12,234 bases of DNA from Oscillospiraceae bacterium (GTDB taxonomy: Bacteria > Bacillota > Clostridia > Oscillospirales > Ruminococcaceae), in assembly GCA_016303235.1 (NCBI GenBank), contig JAEDMB010000050.1, positions 1 through 12,234 on the forward strand, written 5' to 3'. Of this stretch, positions 1-6,253 are shown one piece after another. The position numbers were made by a program, and so were the translations under genes. The notes under the pieces were generated by a model. The model made no database searches and was not told the origin of the DNA. It saw only the letters and a program-made list of their open reading frames with translations. Position 1 is the first letter of the stretch. Each line of letters opens with the position of its first letter.

Positions 1-426
1 TGCTGGGAATACGGTATAATTTTAAGATATCCCGAAGATAAAACAGCAATAACACAGATTCAGTATGAACCGTGGCATTACAGATATGTCGGAATCCCAC
101 ATGCTTATTATATGTCACAGAATAATCTCACTCTTGAAGAATATACGGAACTTTTAAGAACCACATTCCCCTATGAGTCACAGCACCTCGAAATACAGTA
201 CGATGCAAATAATAAATGCGAAGTCTATTTCGTAAAATCCGACGACAGCAACGAAAATACATATATCCCCGTACCGTCCGGAAAAAAATATACAATCTCC
301 GGAAACAATTCAGACGGCTTTATAGTTACCGTATATCTTGAAGGTGACGGTCAGTCCCCTGCACCGACTTCAGCTCCGACAGAGCCGGAAACATCTGAAA
401 CCGAAATAACCAATATTGAAGAATAA
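1..426 (+). CDS. D-alanyl-D-alanine carboxypeptidase, VanY/DacB-type M15 peptidase (3' part only)
   Basis: The reading frame is open from base 1, so the start and most of the enzyme lie left of the window; 141 codons are visible. Codons 1-46 carry the typical end of M15B zinc peptidases: a YGIILRYP strand followed by QYEPWHYRYVG, then the NLTLEEY helix. In this family the Glu (codon 23) is the catalytic base and the His (codon 26) is a zinc ligand. These enzymes remove the terminal D-Ala from peptidoglycan stem peptides outside the membrane. The first two zinc ligands (an SxHxxGxAxD motif) should lie upstream, out of view. After the domain there is an extra tail of about 90 residues, apparently beta-rich, ending in a Pro/Thr/Glu-rich stretch (codons about 119-141). 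That tail is not needed for the family fold and looks like a surface or wall-spanning extension. No partner gene is visible on this side. Confidence 0.82.
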   Translation, partial: CWEYGIILRYPEDKTAITQIQYEPWHYRYVGIPHAYYMSQNNLTLEEYTELLRTTFPYESQHLEIQYDANNKCEVYFVKSDDSNENTYIPVPSGKKYTISGNNSDGFIVTVYLEGDGQSPAPTSAPTEPETSETEITNIEE

Positions 427-437
427 TCACAAAAATT

Positions 438-468
438 CCCTTGTCTCTTATGACAAGGGATTTTTTTT
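438..468. terminator. bidirectional Rho-independent terminator
   Basis: A perfect 8-bp stem, CCCTTGTC / GACAAGGG, with a 6-nt loop, is followed on the + strand by eight T residues. Read on the other strand, the same hairpin is followed by ATTTTT. It begins 12 bases after the carboxypeptidase stop and abuts the stop of the leftward gene at 467, so it serves both converging transcripts. Confidence 0.9.
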
Positions 469-841
469 ACTTGCGTCGCTTTTTATTTTTTCTGACATAT
501 GGTTCAAGTTTCGGATATTTTCTGCAATGCTCATCAATTTTTTCGTGGTCAAAACGGTCAATTTTCGGGTTTATGTAATCCCATGGACAGTATTTCCAGC
601 ATGTTTTTGATTTGCGTGAAGTCTCCTGGTCAAATGAGATGAATGTCTGGCAGTGTCTGTAATCATCGTAATGTATGTACCAATAGGAATTGCCATAGTG
701 TTCTTCTATCATTCTGCCGTATTCGTCATAGACCTCCCACCAGTAATTTTCCCATATTATGTTGAGGTATCTTTTTCGCATATCTTCGGTAAAGTAATAG
801 GGCAGACTATAAAGTTCTTCCCAGCTTTCAATTTCAGCCAT
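467..841 (-). CDS. hypothetical protein rich in Trp/Tyr, with clustered cysteines (last gene of the pfl operon)
   Basis: A 124-residue soluble protein with no family I recognise. The start at 841 (MAEIESWEELY) is chosen because GGAGG sits about 8 bases upstream. The longer frame beginning with TTG at 856 would overlap that ribosome site. The protein is strikingly aromatic: the segment around WENYWWEVYDEYGRM and NSYWYIHYDDY packs Trp and Tyr together with acidic residues. Four cysteines follow (HCQTF, TCWKYC, EHCRKY), giving a possible C-x3-C site. The C-terminus is basic (RKNKKRRK). There is no signal peptide or membrane helix. It lies 61 bases downstream of pflA on the same strand, separated by a hairpin at 880-896, and no promoter is obvious in the gap, so it is probably co-transcribed. 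Function unknown. Nucleic-acid or protein binding is only a guess from the basic tail. Confidence 0.6.
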   Translation of the reverse strand: MAEIESWEELYSLPYYFTEDMRKRYLNIIWENYWWEVYDEYGRMIEEHYGNSYWYIHYDDYRHCQTFISFDQETSRKSKTCWKYCPWDYINPKIDRFDHEKIDEHCRKYPKLEPYVRKNKKRRK

Positions 842-871
842 AATTAAAACCTCCAAAACATTTTTTTCTGA

Positions 872-896
872 CCGTTACGGGCGGACAGTGTCCGCC
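872..896 (-). other. intercistronic hairpins between pflA and the 124-aa ORF
   Basis: GGCGGAC and GTCCGCC form a perfect 7-bp GC-rich stem around a 3-nt loop (880-896), starting 6 bases after the pflA stop. A smaller palindrome, CCGTTACGG (872-880), abuts it. No T-run follows on the minus strand, so it is unlikely to be a full terminator. A 3' stability element or a partial stop that lowers expression of the last gene is more plausible (inference). Confidence 0.55.
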
Positions 897-902
897 ACAA
901 AA

Positions 903-1655
903 TTATTTATCGGCATTGTCTCTGCGGTGCTTGTTTCTTATTCCCTCAATAATTATGTCACGTGCTTCAACTGCTTTTTCCTTTGAAAGTGGTTCTGTAT
1001 CTTTAAGGGGATAATCTATGCCGAGATTTTCATATTTTACTTTTCCCATATCATGATACGGCAGAACGTCAAGAGCTGTAATATTATTCAAATCGGCGAG
1101 AAATTCTCCGAGTCTGAGGAGATATTCTTTTTTGTCAGTAATTCCCGGAACTACTACATGACGAATCCAGAGTTCCTTTTTATTCTCATGCAGATAGCGT
1201 GCAAAATCAAGAATATTTTTATTGCTTCTGCCGGTAAGCTTTTTATGCTCTTCATCATCGATATGCTTTATATCAAGCATAATCAGGTCAGTATATTTCA
1301 TAAGCTCATCGACTTTTGATGTATCATCTCTGTTGAAAGTTGCTCCGGAAGTATCAACGCATGTGTGAATACCCTTTGCTTTGGCTTTTCTGAAAAGCTC
1401 TGTAAGAAAATCAATCTGTGCCATAGGTTCACCGCCTGTAACGGTAATACCGCCGTTTTTGAAAAATTCCTTACAGTTGTCATACTGTTTAAGAATTTCA
1501 TCGGCACTCATCGGATTGTCTTTCTTGAAATCCCATGTATCGGGATTATGACAGTAAAGGCATCTCATAGGACAGCCCTGCACAAATACAACAAATCTTA
1601 TACCGGGGCCGTCAACAGTTCCGCAACTTTCGATTGAATGTATATATCCGTTCAT
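903..1655 (-). CDS. pflA: pyruvate formate-lyase activating enzyme (radical SAM)
   Basis: This 250-residue radical SAM enzyme uses S-adenosylmethionine and a [4Fe-4S] cluster to abstract hydrogen from the conserved glycine of PFL, creating the stored glycyl radical. The cluster motif is QGCPMRCLYCHNP, C28-x3-C32-x2-C35, preceded by the family's SIESCGTVDGPGIRFV. TVTGGEP (the SAM-binding GGE motif) and LDIKH follow, and HVVVPGITD is the usual late core strand. Length and order match canonical PflA. There are no extra ferredoxin-like cysteine clusters, which separates it from activases of other glycyl-radical enzymes. The start ATG is one base after the stop of the transporter gene, with GAAGGTG as ribosome site inside that gene, so translation is likely coupled. 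In this operon its glycine substrate is the separate 81-aa protein at 2392-2637 rather than the large PflB chain, so it must recognise a small free domain or the assembled complex. Confidence 0.96.
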   Translation of the reverse strand: MNGYIHSIESCGTVDGPGIRFVVFVQGCPMRCLYCHNPDTWDFKKDNPMSADEILKQYDNCKEFFKNGGITVTGGEPMAQIDFLTELFRKAKAKGIHTCVDTSGATFNRDDTSKVDELMKYTDLIMLDIKHIDDEEHKKLTGRSNKNILDFARYLHENKKELWIRHVVVPGITDKKEYLLRLGEFLADLNNITALDVLPYHDMGKVKYENLGIDYPLKDTEPLSKEKAVEARDIIIEGIRNKHRRDNADK

Positions 1656-1656
1656 T

Positions 1657-2313
1657 TTATTTCACCTTCTTCTGATTATTCAACTCTCCTAATTTGCGTA
1701 TAAAAGGAAGTGTCATTCCGCCGACAGAGTTTCCGAGAATAACAAGCACAAAATAAATTACAGCACTGGATTTATAATTTCCGGACACAAAAAGATAGAA
1801 CATATCTGCAATACAGTGATTGAATCCCGAAATAATAAATACCATTATTGCAAGCAGAGTTCCCGCAAGAATTGCCGTATCTGAATTTGTCTTTTTATTG
1901 ATTGACGCATTTTCAACTGCAATATACATAAGCATACCGCAGAAAACTGCAAGTATGAACGCACTCGCCGGAGTATCTGCAAGCTTGCCCTCCATAATAG
2001 TATACGCTTTTTCGGAAATTTTATCTCCGAATCTTGTAAGATTTACAAGCAGTGCTGTTACAGCAGTTCCTATACAGTTTCCCACTAATATAAGCAATAC
2101 TTCCGGTATGTATTTTACGCCTTTATCCGCAATATATCCGACTTTTCCCGTAAAGAGATAAAATCCGAACTGTATTATAGTATATAATCCGAGTCCGAAA
2201 AGCATAGCTCCGAGATACTTGTTATCACACGAAAGATATACAACTCCGCCCATTGAAACAAGCATACCCGACGCAAACGAGTATGCGAGATATGATATTA
2301 AAAAATTTTTCAA
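1657..2313 (-). CDS. focA: formate/nitrite transporter family channel (probable formate channel)
   Basis: A 218-residue membrane protein of the FNT family, probably with six helices. Family landmarks in order: ASGMLVSMGGVVYLSC (helix 1), YLFTGKVGY around residues 52-60 (the Leu-Phe-Thr-Gly of the first broken helix/omega loop), VGNCIGT (77-83), the pore signature GFNHCIADMFY (163-173) with the conserved His166 in the channel centre, and LGNSVGG. The start is TTG at 2311-2313: a GGAGGG site lies 10 bases upstream and the next in-frame ATG is inside helix 1. Members usually have 250-285 residues. This one lacks the N-terminal cytoplasmic segment of about 25 residues that precedes helix 1 in E. 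coli FocA. Between the radical-domain gene and pflA, formate export (or import under acid conditions) is the natural role; nitrite or hydrosulfide cannot be excluded from sequence alone. Confidence 0.88.
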   Translation of the reverse strand: MKNFLISYLAYSFASGMLVSMGGVVYLSCDNKYLGAMLFGLGLYTIIQFGFYLFTGKVGYIADKGVKYIPEVLLILVGNCIGTAVTALLVNLTRFGDKISEKAYTIMEGKLADTPASAFILAVFCGMLMYIAVENASINKKTNSDTAILAGTLLAIMVFIISGFNHCIADMFYLFVSGNYKSSAVIYFVLVILGNSVGGMTLPFIRKLGELNNQKKVK

Positions 2314-2342
2314 AAGTTATCAACCCTCCGGATAAAATTCAA

Positions 2343-2364
2343 GGGAGACTCCGGAGAGTCTCCC
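2343..2364 (-). other. intercistronic hairpin after the radical-domain gene
   Basis: GGGAGACT / AGTCTCCC forms a perfect 8-bp stem around CCGGAG, 27 bases after the stop of the 81-aa gene. On the minus strand it is followed by TTGAATTTTA, a poor T-run, so it is a weak or partial terminator, or an RNA-stabilising 3' end. It could leave the upstream pfl genes more abundant than the channel and activase messages. Confidence 0.65.
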
Positions 2365-2391
2365 CCTTATTCAGAAATTAAAAAATTCAGA

Positions 2392-2637
2392 TTAAAGGCT
2401 TGCGTGGAATGTTCTTGAAATTACGTCGTCCTGCTGTTCCTTAGTAAGCTTGATGAAGTTTACGGCATAGCCGGAAACTCTTACAGTAAGCTGAGGATAA
2501 TTTTCAGGGTGTTTCTGAGCGTCAAGAAGAGTATCTCTTGTGAAAACATTTACATTGAGGTGATGACCGCCTTTTTCTACATAGCCGTCGAGCATACCAA
2601 CGAGGTTTTCAACCTGTTTCTGATTAACATTAGCCAT
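2392..2637 (-). CDS. grcA: free-standing glycyl-radical domain of pyruvate formate-lyase (GrcA/YfiD-like)
   Basis: This 81-residue protein corresponds to the C-terminal glycyl-radical domain that is normally the end of PFL itself. After a short Gln/Asn-rich start (residues 1-10) it runs through [20 protein letters not shown], a helix (residues 33-42) and [15 protein letters not shown], then [18 protein letters not shown]. Gly56 in RVSGYAV (53-59) is the radical site, corresponding to Gly734 of E. coli PflB. About 25 residues follow it, as in the full-length enzyme. It has the strongest ribosome site of the operon, AAGGAGG 8 bases before ATG. E. coli GrcA is a 127-residue spare part that replaces the oxygen-cleaved end of PFL. 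Here the neighbouring PflB has no such domain of its own, so this protein is predicted to be an obligatory subunit rather than a rescue factor. Confidence 0.93.
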   Translation of the reverse strand: MANVNQKQVENLVGMLDGYVEKGGHHLNVNVFTRDTLLDAQKHPENYPQLTVRVSGYAVNFIKLTKEQQDDVISRTFHASL

Positions 2638-2666
2638 TGCTAAATCCTCCTTAATATAATTATAAA

Positions 2667-2885
2667 TTAGTCGTCTGCAAGTTCTTCAAGGAGTTCAGTC
2701 GGCTGACAGCAGGCACCTTTTACACCGCAGTCAGAGGTATTGAAGGTCTTGACCTTAATTCCGTCAACCTTATATTCTCCGTTTTCAGAAGTCTTGACAT
2801 TGACTGTATTGTTTCCTTCCCTCATGAGCTTGTCAATCATATCGGCAAGCTCGGAGGAACGGTTTTTTTCATTGTTTTTATCCAT
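2667..2885 (-). CDS. small unknown protein between the two halves of PFL, with C-x5-C-C tail
   Basis: A 72-residue protein encoded between pflB and the radical domain, in a third frame. Its ribosome site, TAAGAGG, overlaps the pflB stop codon and lies 11 bases before ATG, implying coupled translation. Residues 1-12 are charged. Residues 13-30, [18 protein letters not shown], align without gaps to [18 protein letters not shown] at the start of the neighbouring radical domain (6 identities in 18, plus several conservative matches). The RVSGYAV radical loop is then absent and the protein instead has a [13 protein letters not shown] strand region, [11 protein letters not shown] (Cys53, Cys59, Cys60) and an acidic helix ending LLEELADD. 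I know no family for it. It may be a degenerate duplicate of the radical domain now serving as a chaperone, cap, redox or metal element of the split enzyme. The location and partial likeness are observed; the role is inference. Confidence 0.8.
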   Translation of the reverse strand: MDKNNEKNRSSELADMIDKLMREGNNTVNVKTSENGEYKVDGIKVKTFNTSDCGVKGACCQPTELLEELADD

Positions 2886-2899
2886 AGATAATATGCCTC

Positions 2900-4999
2900 T
2901 TACTTGATAGAATCAATATCGAGGTCGCCCATAAATACCTTTGCATCTTTTCCGAGAGCGTCAGGAATGATTGAGAATGTATTTGAAATACCGTCCTGAG
3001 CATCTGTGAAAGGAAGCTTTGCAACTGATGAAAGTGAAGCTACTGCACCGTGAGTATCACGTCCGTGCATCGGGTTAGCACCGGGAGCAAGCGGTACACC
3101 GAGCTTACGTCCGTCAGGTGTAGAACCTGTATTCTTTCCGTATACAACGTTTGAAGTAATTGTAAGGATAGAAGTTGTAGGAACACCGTTTCTGTAGCAG
3201 TGCTGCTGACGAACCTTGTTCATGAACTTTTCAAGAACTTCAACGGCAATATCGTCAACTCTGTCGTCATTGTTACCATATTTCGGGAATTCGCCTTCAA
3301 TTTCGTAATCAACAGCAACATTCTTTGCAACGTCGACGACTTCGCCCTTCTTATTCTTGATTTCGATATCCTTACGGATAACCTTAACCTTAGCATATTT
3401 GATAGCAGAGAGTGAGTCAGCAACTACTGAAAGACCTGCAACGCCTGTTGCGAAATATCTCTTTACTTCTCTGTCGTGGAGAGCCATCTGAAGACTTTCA
3501 TAGCAGTACTTGTCGTGCATATAGTGGATACAGTTAAGAGTATCAACATAGAGACCTGCAAGCCAAGTCATCATATCGTCATATTTTTCCATAACGTCCT
3601 TATAATCAAGGTATTCGCCTTCAAAAGGACGATACTTAGGACCTACCTGAACGCCGGTCTTTTCATCTACACCGCCGTTGATAGCGTAAAGGAGACATTT
3701 AGCGAGGTTAGCTCTTGCACCGAAGAACTGCATTTCCTTGCCGACTCTCATTGAAGATACACAGCAAGCAATAGCATAGTCATCGCCGTGGGTTACACGC
3801 ATCATATCATCGTTTTCATACTGGATTGAAGAAGTCTTGATAGAAATTGATGCAGCATATTCCTTGAATCCCTGAGGAAGTCTTGTTGACCAGAGAACAG
3901 TCATATTCGGTTCAGGAGATGTGCCGAGGTTTTCGAGTGTATGAAGGTAACGGAAACTATTCTTAGTAACCATATGTCTGCCGTCAACGCCTACACCGCC
4001 GATAGATTCTGTTACCCACTGCGGGTCGCCTGAGAAGAGTGCATTGTATTCAGGAGTTCTTGCGAAACGTACAAGACGGAGTTTCATGATGAAGTGGTCG
4101 ATGATTTCCTGAGCCTGTTCTTCAGTAAGTATGCCTTTTTCGATATCACGTGTGAAGTAAATATCAAGGAATGTTGAAGTACGTCCGATAGACATTGCAG
4201 CACCGTTCTGGTCTTTAACAGCACCGAGGTAGCCGAAGTAGAGAGCCTGAACAGCTTCTTTAGCAGTTTTAGCAGGCTTTGAGATGTCACAGCCATAGAT
4301 TTCAGCCATTTTCTTGAGGTTTTCAAGAGCACGGAGCTGGTCAGCAATTTCTTCTCTTGCACGGATTTTTTCTTCAGTCATAGGACGGGTATAGAAATCC
4401 TTCTGAGCCTTTTTATCCTGAATAAGTCTGTCAACGCCGTAGAGTGCAACACGTCTGTAATCGCCGATGATTCTTCCTCTGCCGTAAGCGTCCGGAAGTC
4501 CTGTAAGAATCTTGTTGCTTCTTGCAGCACGCATTTCAGGGGTATAAACATCGAAAACGCCCTGATTGTGTGTTTTGCGGTATTCTGTAAAGATGTGCTT
4601 GATTTCGTCATCAACTTCATAGCCGTTGTCTGAACAAGCCTTAGCAGCCATATTGAGACCACCATAAGGCATTAAAGCTCTCTTGAAAGGCTTGTCTGTC
4701 TGGAGTCCGACAATCTGCTCAAGGTCTTTTTCGATATAGCCTGCACCGTGTGAAACGAGTGAAGAAACAACCTTTGTATCCATATCGAGGACACCGCCGG
4801 CTTCTCTTTCCTGTTTCATAAGGTCAAGAACCTTATTCCAGAGTGTCTTTGTAGCTTCAGTAGGTTCAGCGAGGAAAGATGAATCGCCGTCATAGGGTGT
4901 ATAGTTTTTCTGGATAAAATCACGTACATCGATATTGTCAACCCAGTGACCGGGAGTAAAGCCTTCCCATGCTTCTACCTTTGAAAAATCAATCTTCAT
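2900..4999 (-). CDS. pflB: pyruvate formate-lyase core subunit lacking the glycyl-radical domain
   Basis: This 699-residue cytosolic enzyme core converts pyruvate and CoA to acetyl-CoA and formate. It aligns by eye with PflB from the first residues ([20 protein letters not shown]) onward. The active site is [12 protein letters not shown], with Cys412-Cys413 equal to Cys418-Cys419 of E. coli, followed by [27 protein letters not shown] upstream and [18 protein letters not shown] near the end are also typical. Normal PFL has about 740-760 residues. This one stops shortly after [15 protein letters not shown] with [10 protein letters not shown] and a clean TAA, exactly at the linker before the glycyl-radical domain. 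The missing piece is encoded at 2392-2637. The start at 4999 has AAGGAGA 11 bases upstream. The gene is first in its operon, behind the promoter at 5076-5105. Without the separate domain the protein cannot carry a radical and should be inactive. Confidence 0.95.
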   Translation of the reverse strand: MKIDFSKVEAWEGFTPGHWVDNIDVRDFIQKNYTPYDGDSSFLAEPTEATKTLWNKVLDLMKQEREAGGVLDMDTKVVSSLVSHGAGYIEKDLEQIVGLQTDKPFKRALMPYGGLNMAAKACSDNGYEVDDEIKHIFTEYRKTHNQGVFDVYTPEMRAARSNKILTGLPDAYGRGRIIGDYRRVALYGVDRLIQDKKAQKDFYTRPMTEEKIRAREEIADQLRALENLKKMAEIYGCDISKPAKTAKEAVQALYFGYLGAVKDQNGAAMSIGRTSTFLDIYFTRDIEKGILTEEQAQEIIDHFIMKLRLVRFARTPEYNALFSGDPQWVTESIGGVGVDGRHMVTKNSFRYLHTLENLGTSPEPNMTVLWSTRLPQGFKEYAASISIKTSSIQYENDDMMRVTHGDDYAIACCVSSMRVGKEMQFFGARANLAKCLLYAINGGVDEKTGVQVGPKYRPFEGEYLDYKDVMEKYDDMMTWLAGLYVDTLNCIHYMHDKYCYESLQMALHDREVKRYFATGVAGLSVVADSLSAIKYAKVKVIRKDIEIKNKKGEVVDVAKNVAVDYEIEGEFPKYGNNDDRVDDIAVEVLEKFMNKVRQQHCYRNGVPTTSILTITSNVVYGKNTGSTPDGRKLGVPLAPGANPMHGRDTHGAVASLSSVAKLPFTDAQDGISNTFSIIPDALGKDAKVFMGDLDIDSIK

Positions 5000-5040
5000 A
5001 GTTGAAAAAATCTCCTTATATTATAAATTACATGAAAAGC

Positions 5041-5057
5041 ATCTGAATAAATCAGAT
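5041..5057 (-). promoter_or_regulatory. hairpin in the pflB 5' leader
   Basis: ATCTGA / TCAGAT gives a perfect 6-bp stem with a 5-nt AT loop in the roughly 70-base leader between the predicted pflB start of transcription and its ribosome site. It could stabilise the message. It is AT-rich and no terminator T-run follows, so attenuation is unlikely. Confidence 0.4.
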
Positions 5058-5075
5058 AATTTTCTTTCCACCTAT

Positions 5076-5105
5076 ATATTATCATAAAAGCACCCTGTTT
5101 GTCAA
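5076..5105 (-). promoter_or_regulatory. sigma-70-type promoter of the pfl operon
   Basis: On the minus strand a perfect TTGACA (5105-5100) is followed after 16 bases by GATAAT (5083-5078), or after 18 bases by TAATAT (5081-5076) preceded by TGA. Transcription would start near 5070, giving a leader of about 70 bases before the pflB ATG. The wider gene-free stretch 5000-5325 also holds the leader hairpin, an inverted repeat (5136-5155) and direct repeats (5261-5296). The rest is AT-rich with nothing I can name. Confidence 0.8.
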
Positions 5106-5135
5106 TATCAATTATATAGACAATTCGCATAGTAG

Positions 5136-5155
5136 ATATATCAAAAGTGATATAT
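5136..5155. promoter_or_regulatory. inverted repeat upstream of the pflB promoter (candidate operator)
   Basis: ATATATCA-AAAG-TGATATAT is a perfect 8-bp dyad with a 4-base centre, flanked further out by GCATA and TATGC in opposite orientation. It lies about 30 bases upstream of the -35 box, a normal place for an activator. Its half-sites run opposite to the FNR/CRP pattern TTGAT-N4-ATCAA, so I do not assign a regulator. Confidence 0.4.
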
Positions 5156-5260
5156 TATGCAAATTACGTTAGGAAATGACTCAAAAATTCAACAAAACTG
5201 TTATATTTTTGTAGTATCTGCCGAATTTTAAAGATAAAAACGCATATTTTTCTGAAAAAA

Positions 5261-5296
5261 TCACAAATTTTACCGTTAATTTTCACAAATTTTACC
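5261..5296. repeat. two 14-bp direct repeats, 22-bp period
   Basis: TCACAAATTTTACC occurs exactly at 5261-5274 and at 5283-5296. The repeat distance of 22 bp is about two turns of the helix, so both copies face the same side. They lie between the sugar-kinase gene and the pfl promoter, 155-190 bases upstream of the -35 box and close behind the kinase stop. Two regulator half-sites are plausible; chance in AT-rich DNA cannot be ruled out. Confidence 0.5.
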
Positions 5297-5325
5297 TGAA
5301 TTTTTTAGTAATTTCCACGTATTAT

Positions 5326-6240
5326 TCAGTTAAGATTGATTTTCTGAAAAATATTCATAATTTCGTCTTTCTGTGCAAGTGTTTCTGAAAAAGCCGTAGC
5401 ACTTCCGGCAGAAATTCCGAAACGGAAAGCCTCGGAAAAACTTCCGGTTTTCATATATCCATGTATAAATCCGCCAAGCATTGAATCCCCTGCACCTACT
5501 GAATTTTTTACTTTTCCTGACGGTGCGGGACTGCTGAAAATTTCCCCGTTACTGCACACAAGTACAGCACCATCTCCGGCAAGTGATACAAGAACATTCA
5601 AAGCTCCCATTTTCTGAATTTCCCTTGCATATTCAAGAGCCTTTTCACGTGAATCGATTTTTACTCCGAAAATTTCGCCGAGTTCAAAATTATTCGGCTT
5701 TACAAGAAAAGGCTTAAGCTCAAGCGATTTTAAAAGCAAATCACCCGAGGCATCTATAACAGTATTAACTCCGCATTTCTGAACCCTTTCCGCAATGCTT
5801 ACATAAATATCAGACGGCAGAGATTTCGGAACACTTCCTGCAAGCACGAGAAAATCACCTTTTTTAAGACCGTCAAGTCTTTCGTATAATTTTTCAAGGC
5901 TTTCTGTATCAATATTACAGCCCATGCCGTTTATTTCCGTTTCAACGGAATCAGTATTCAGTTTTACATTTATTCTTGTCGTACCGTCCGGAACATATAT
6001 AAAATCATTATTGACTTTCATATCATCAAGCATCTGCAGAAGCATTCTGCCCGTAAATCCTCCGCAGAATCCCAATGCAGTAGTTTCAGTTCCGAGACGG
6101 CTGAGAATAACTGATACATTTATACCCTTTCCGCCTGCCGTAATATTTTCTCTGGAAGTTCTGTTGACTTCTCCCACCCTGTAATTTTCAACTCCGACTG
6201 CATAATCAACAGCCGGATTAAGAGTAACCGTATAGACCAT
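5326..6240 (-). CDS. pfkB: PfkB-family sugar phosphate kinase, probable 1-phosphofructokinase
   Basis: A 304-residue ribokinase-fold kinase of the FruK/LacC branch, which phosphorylates fructose 1-phosphate (or tagatose 6-phosphate) with ATP. The start MVYTVTLNPAVDY is typical of FruK, with Asp12 at the sugar site. ITAGGKGINVS (33-43) is PfkB signature 1 and binds the sugar phosphate. LAGSVP (133-138) and VKPNNFEL (180-187) are core motifs. NSVGAGDSMLGGF (246-258) is signature 2, with Asp252 as the catalytic base and the GAGD anion hole. The length is usual. The ribosome site TAAGGAG overlaps the stop of the upstream membrane-protein gene, with 13 bases between stop and ATG, so the two are co-translated. 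No fruA PTS gene or DeoR-type regulator is adjacent, unlike the classic fru operon, so the substrate stays a family-level inference. No convincing terminator follows, and read-through into the pfl operon is possible. Confidence 0.88.
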   Translation of the reverse strand: MVYTVTLNPAVDYAVGVENYRVGEVNRTSRENITAGGKGINVSVILSRLGTETTALGFCGGFTGRMLLQMLDDMKVNNDFIYVPDGTTRINVKLNTDSVETEINGMGCNIDTESLEKLYERLDGLKKGDFLVLAGSVPKSLPSDIYVSIAERVQKCGVNTVIDASGDLLLKSLELKPFLVKPNNFELGEIFGVKIDSREKALEYAREIQKMGALNVLVSLAGDGAVLVCSNGEIFSSPAPSGKVKNSVGAGDSMLGGFIHGYMKTGSFSEAFRFGISAGSATAFSETLAQKDEIMNIFQKINLN

Positions 6241-6253
6241 TTAAAAAATCTCC

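Noticed and set aside
842..856. TTG start at 856 for the aromatic-rich protein
   Set aside because: It would overlap the GGAGG site that properly serves the ATG at 841.
2392..2900. The split of pflB as a frameshift or assembly error
   Set aside because: Joining the halves would need two separate errors: three frames are used, and each ORF has its own ribosome site. About 260 bases of coherent extra coding sequence lie between the halves.
5136..5296. FNR, CRP or Rex operators upstream of pflB
   Set aside because: The dyad has reversed half-sites compared with FNR/CRP. The TTGTGA-like strings in the direct repeats lack the matching second arm at Rex spacing.
5000..5325. Riboswitch or small RNA in the gene-free stretch before pflB
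   Set aside because: I see only short AT-rich hairpins, no conserved riboswitch core, and no terminator ahead of pflB.
5296..5329. Terminator after the PfkB kinase gene
   Set aside because: A CTGAA/TTCAG pairing with a long loop exists, but it is short, AT-rich and lacks a proper T-run, so I do not call it.
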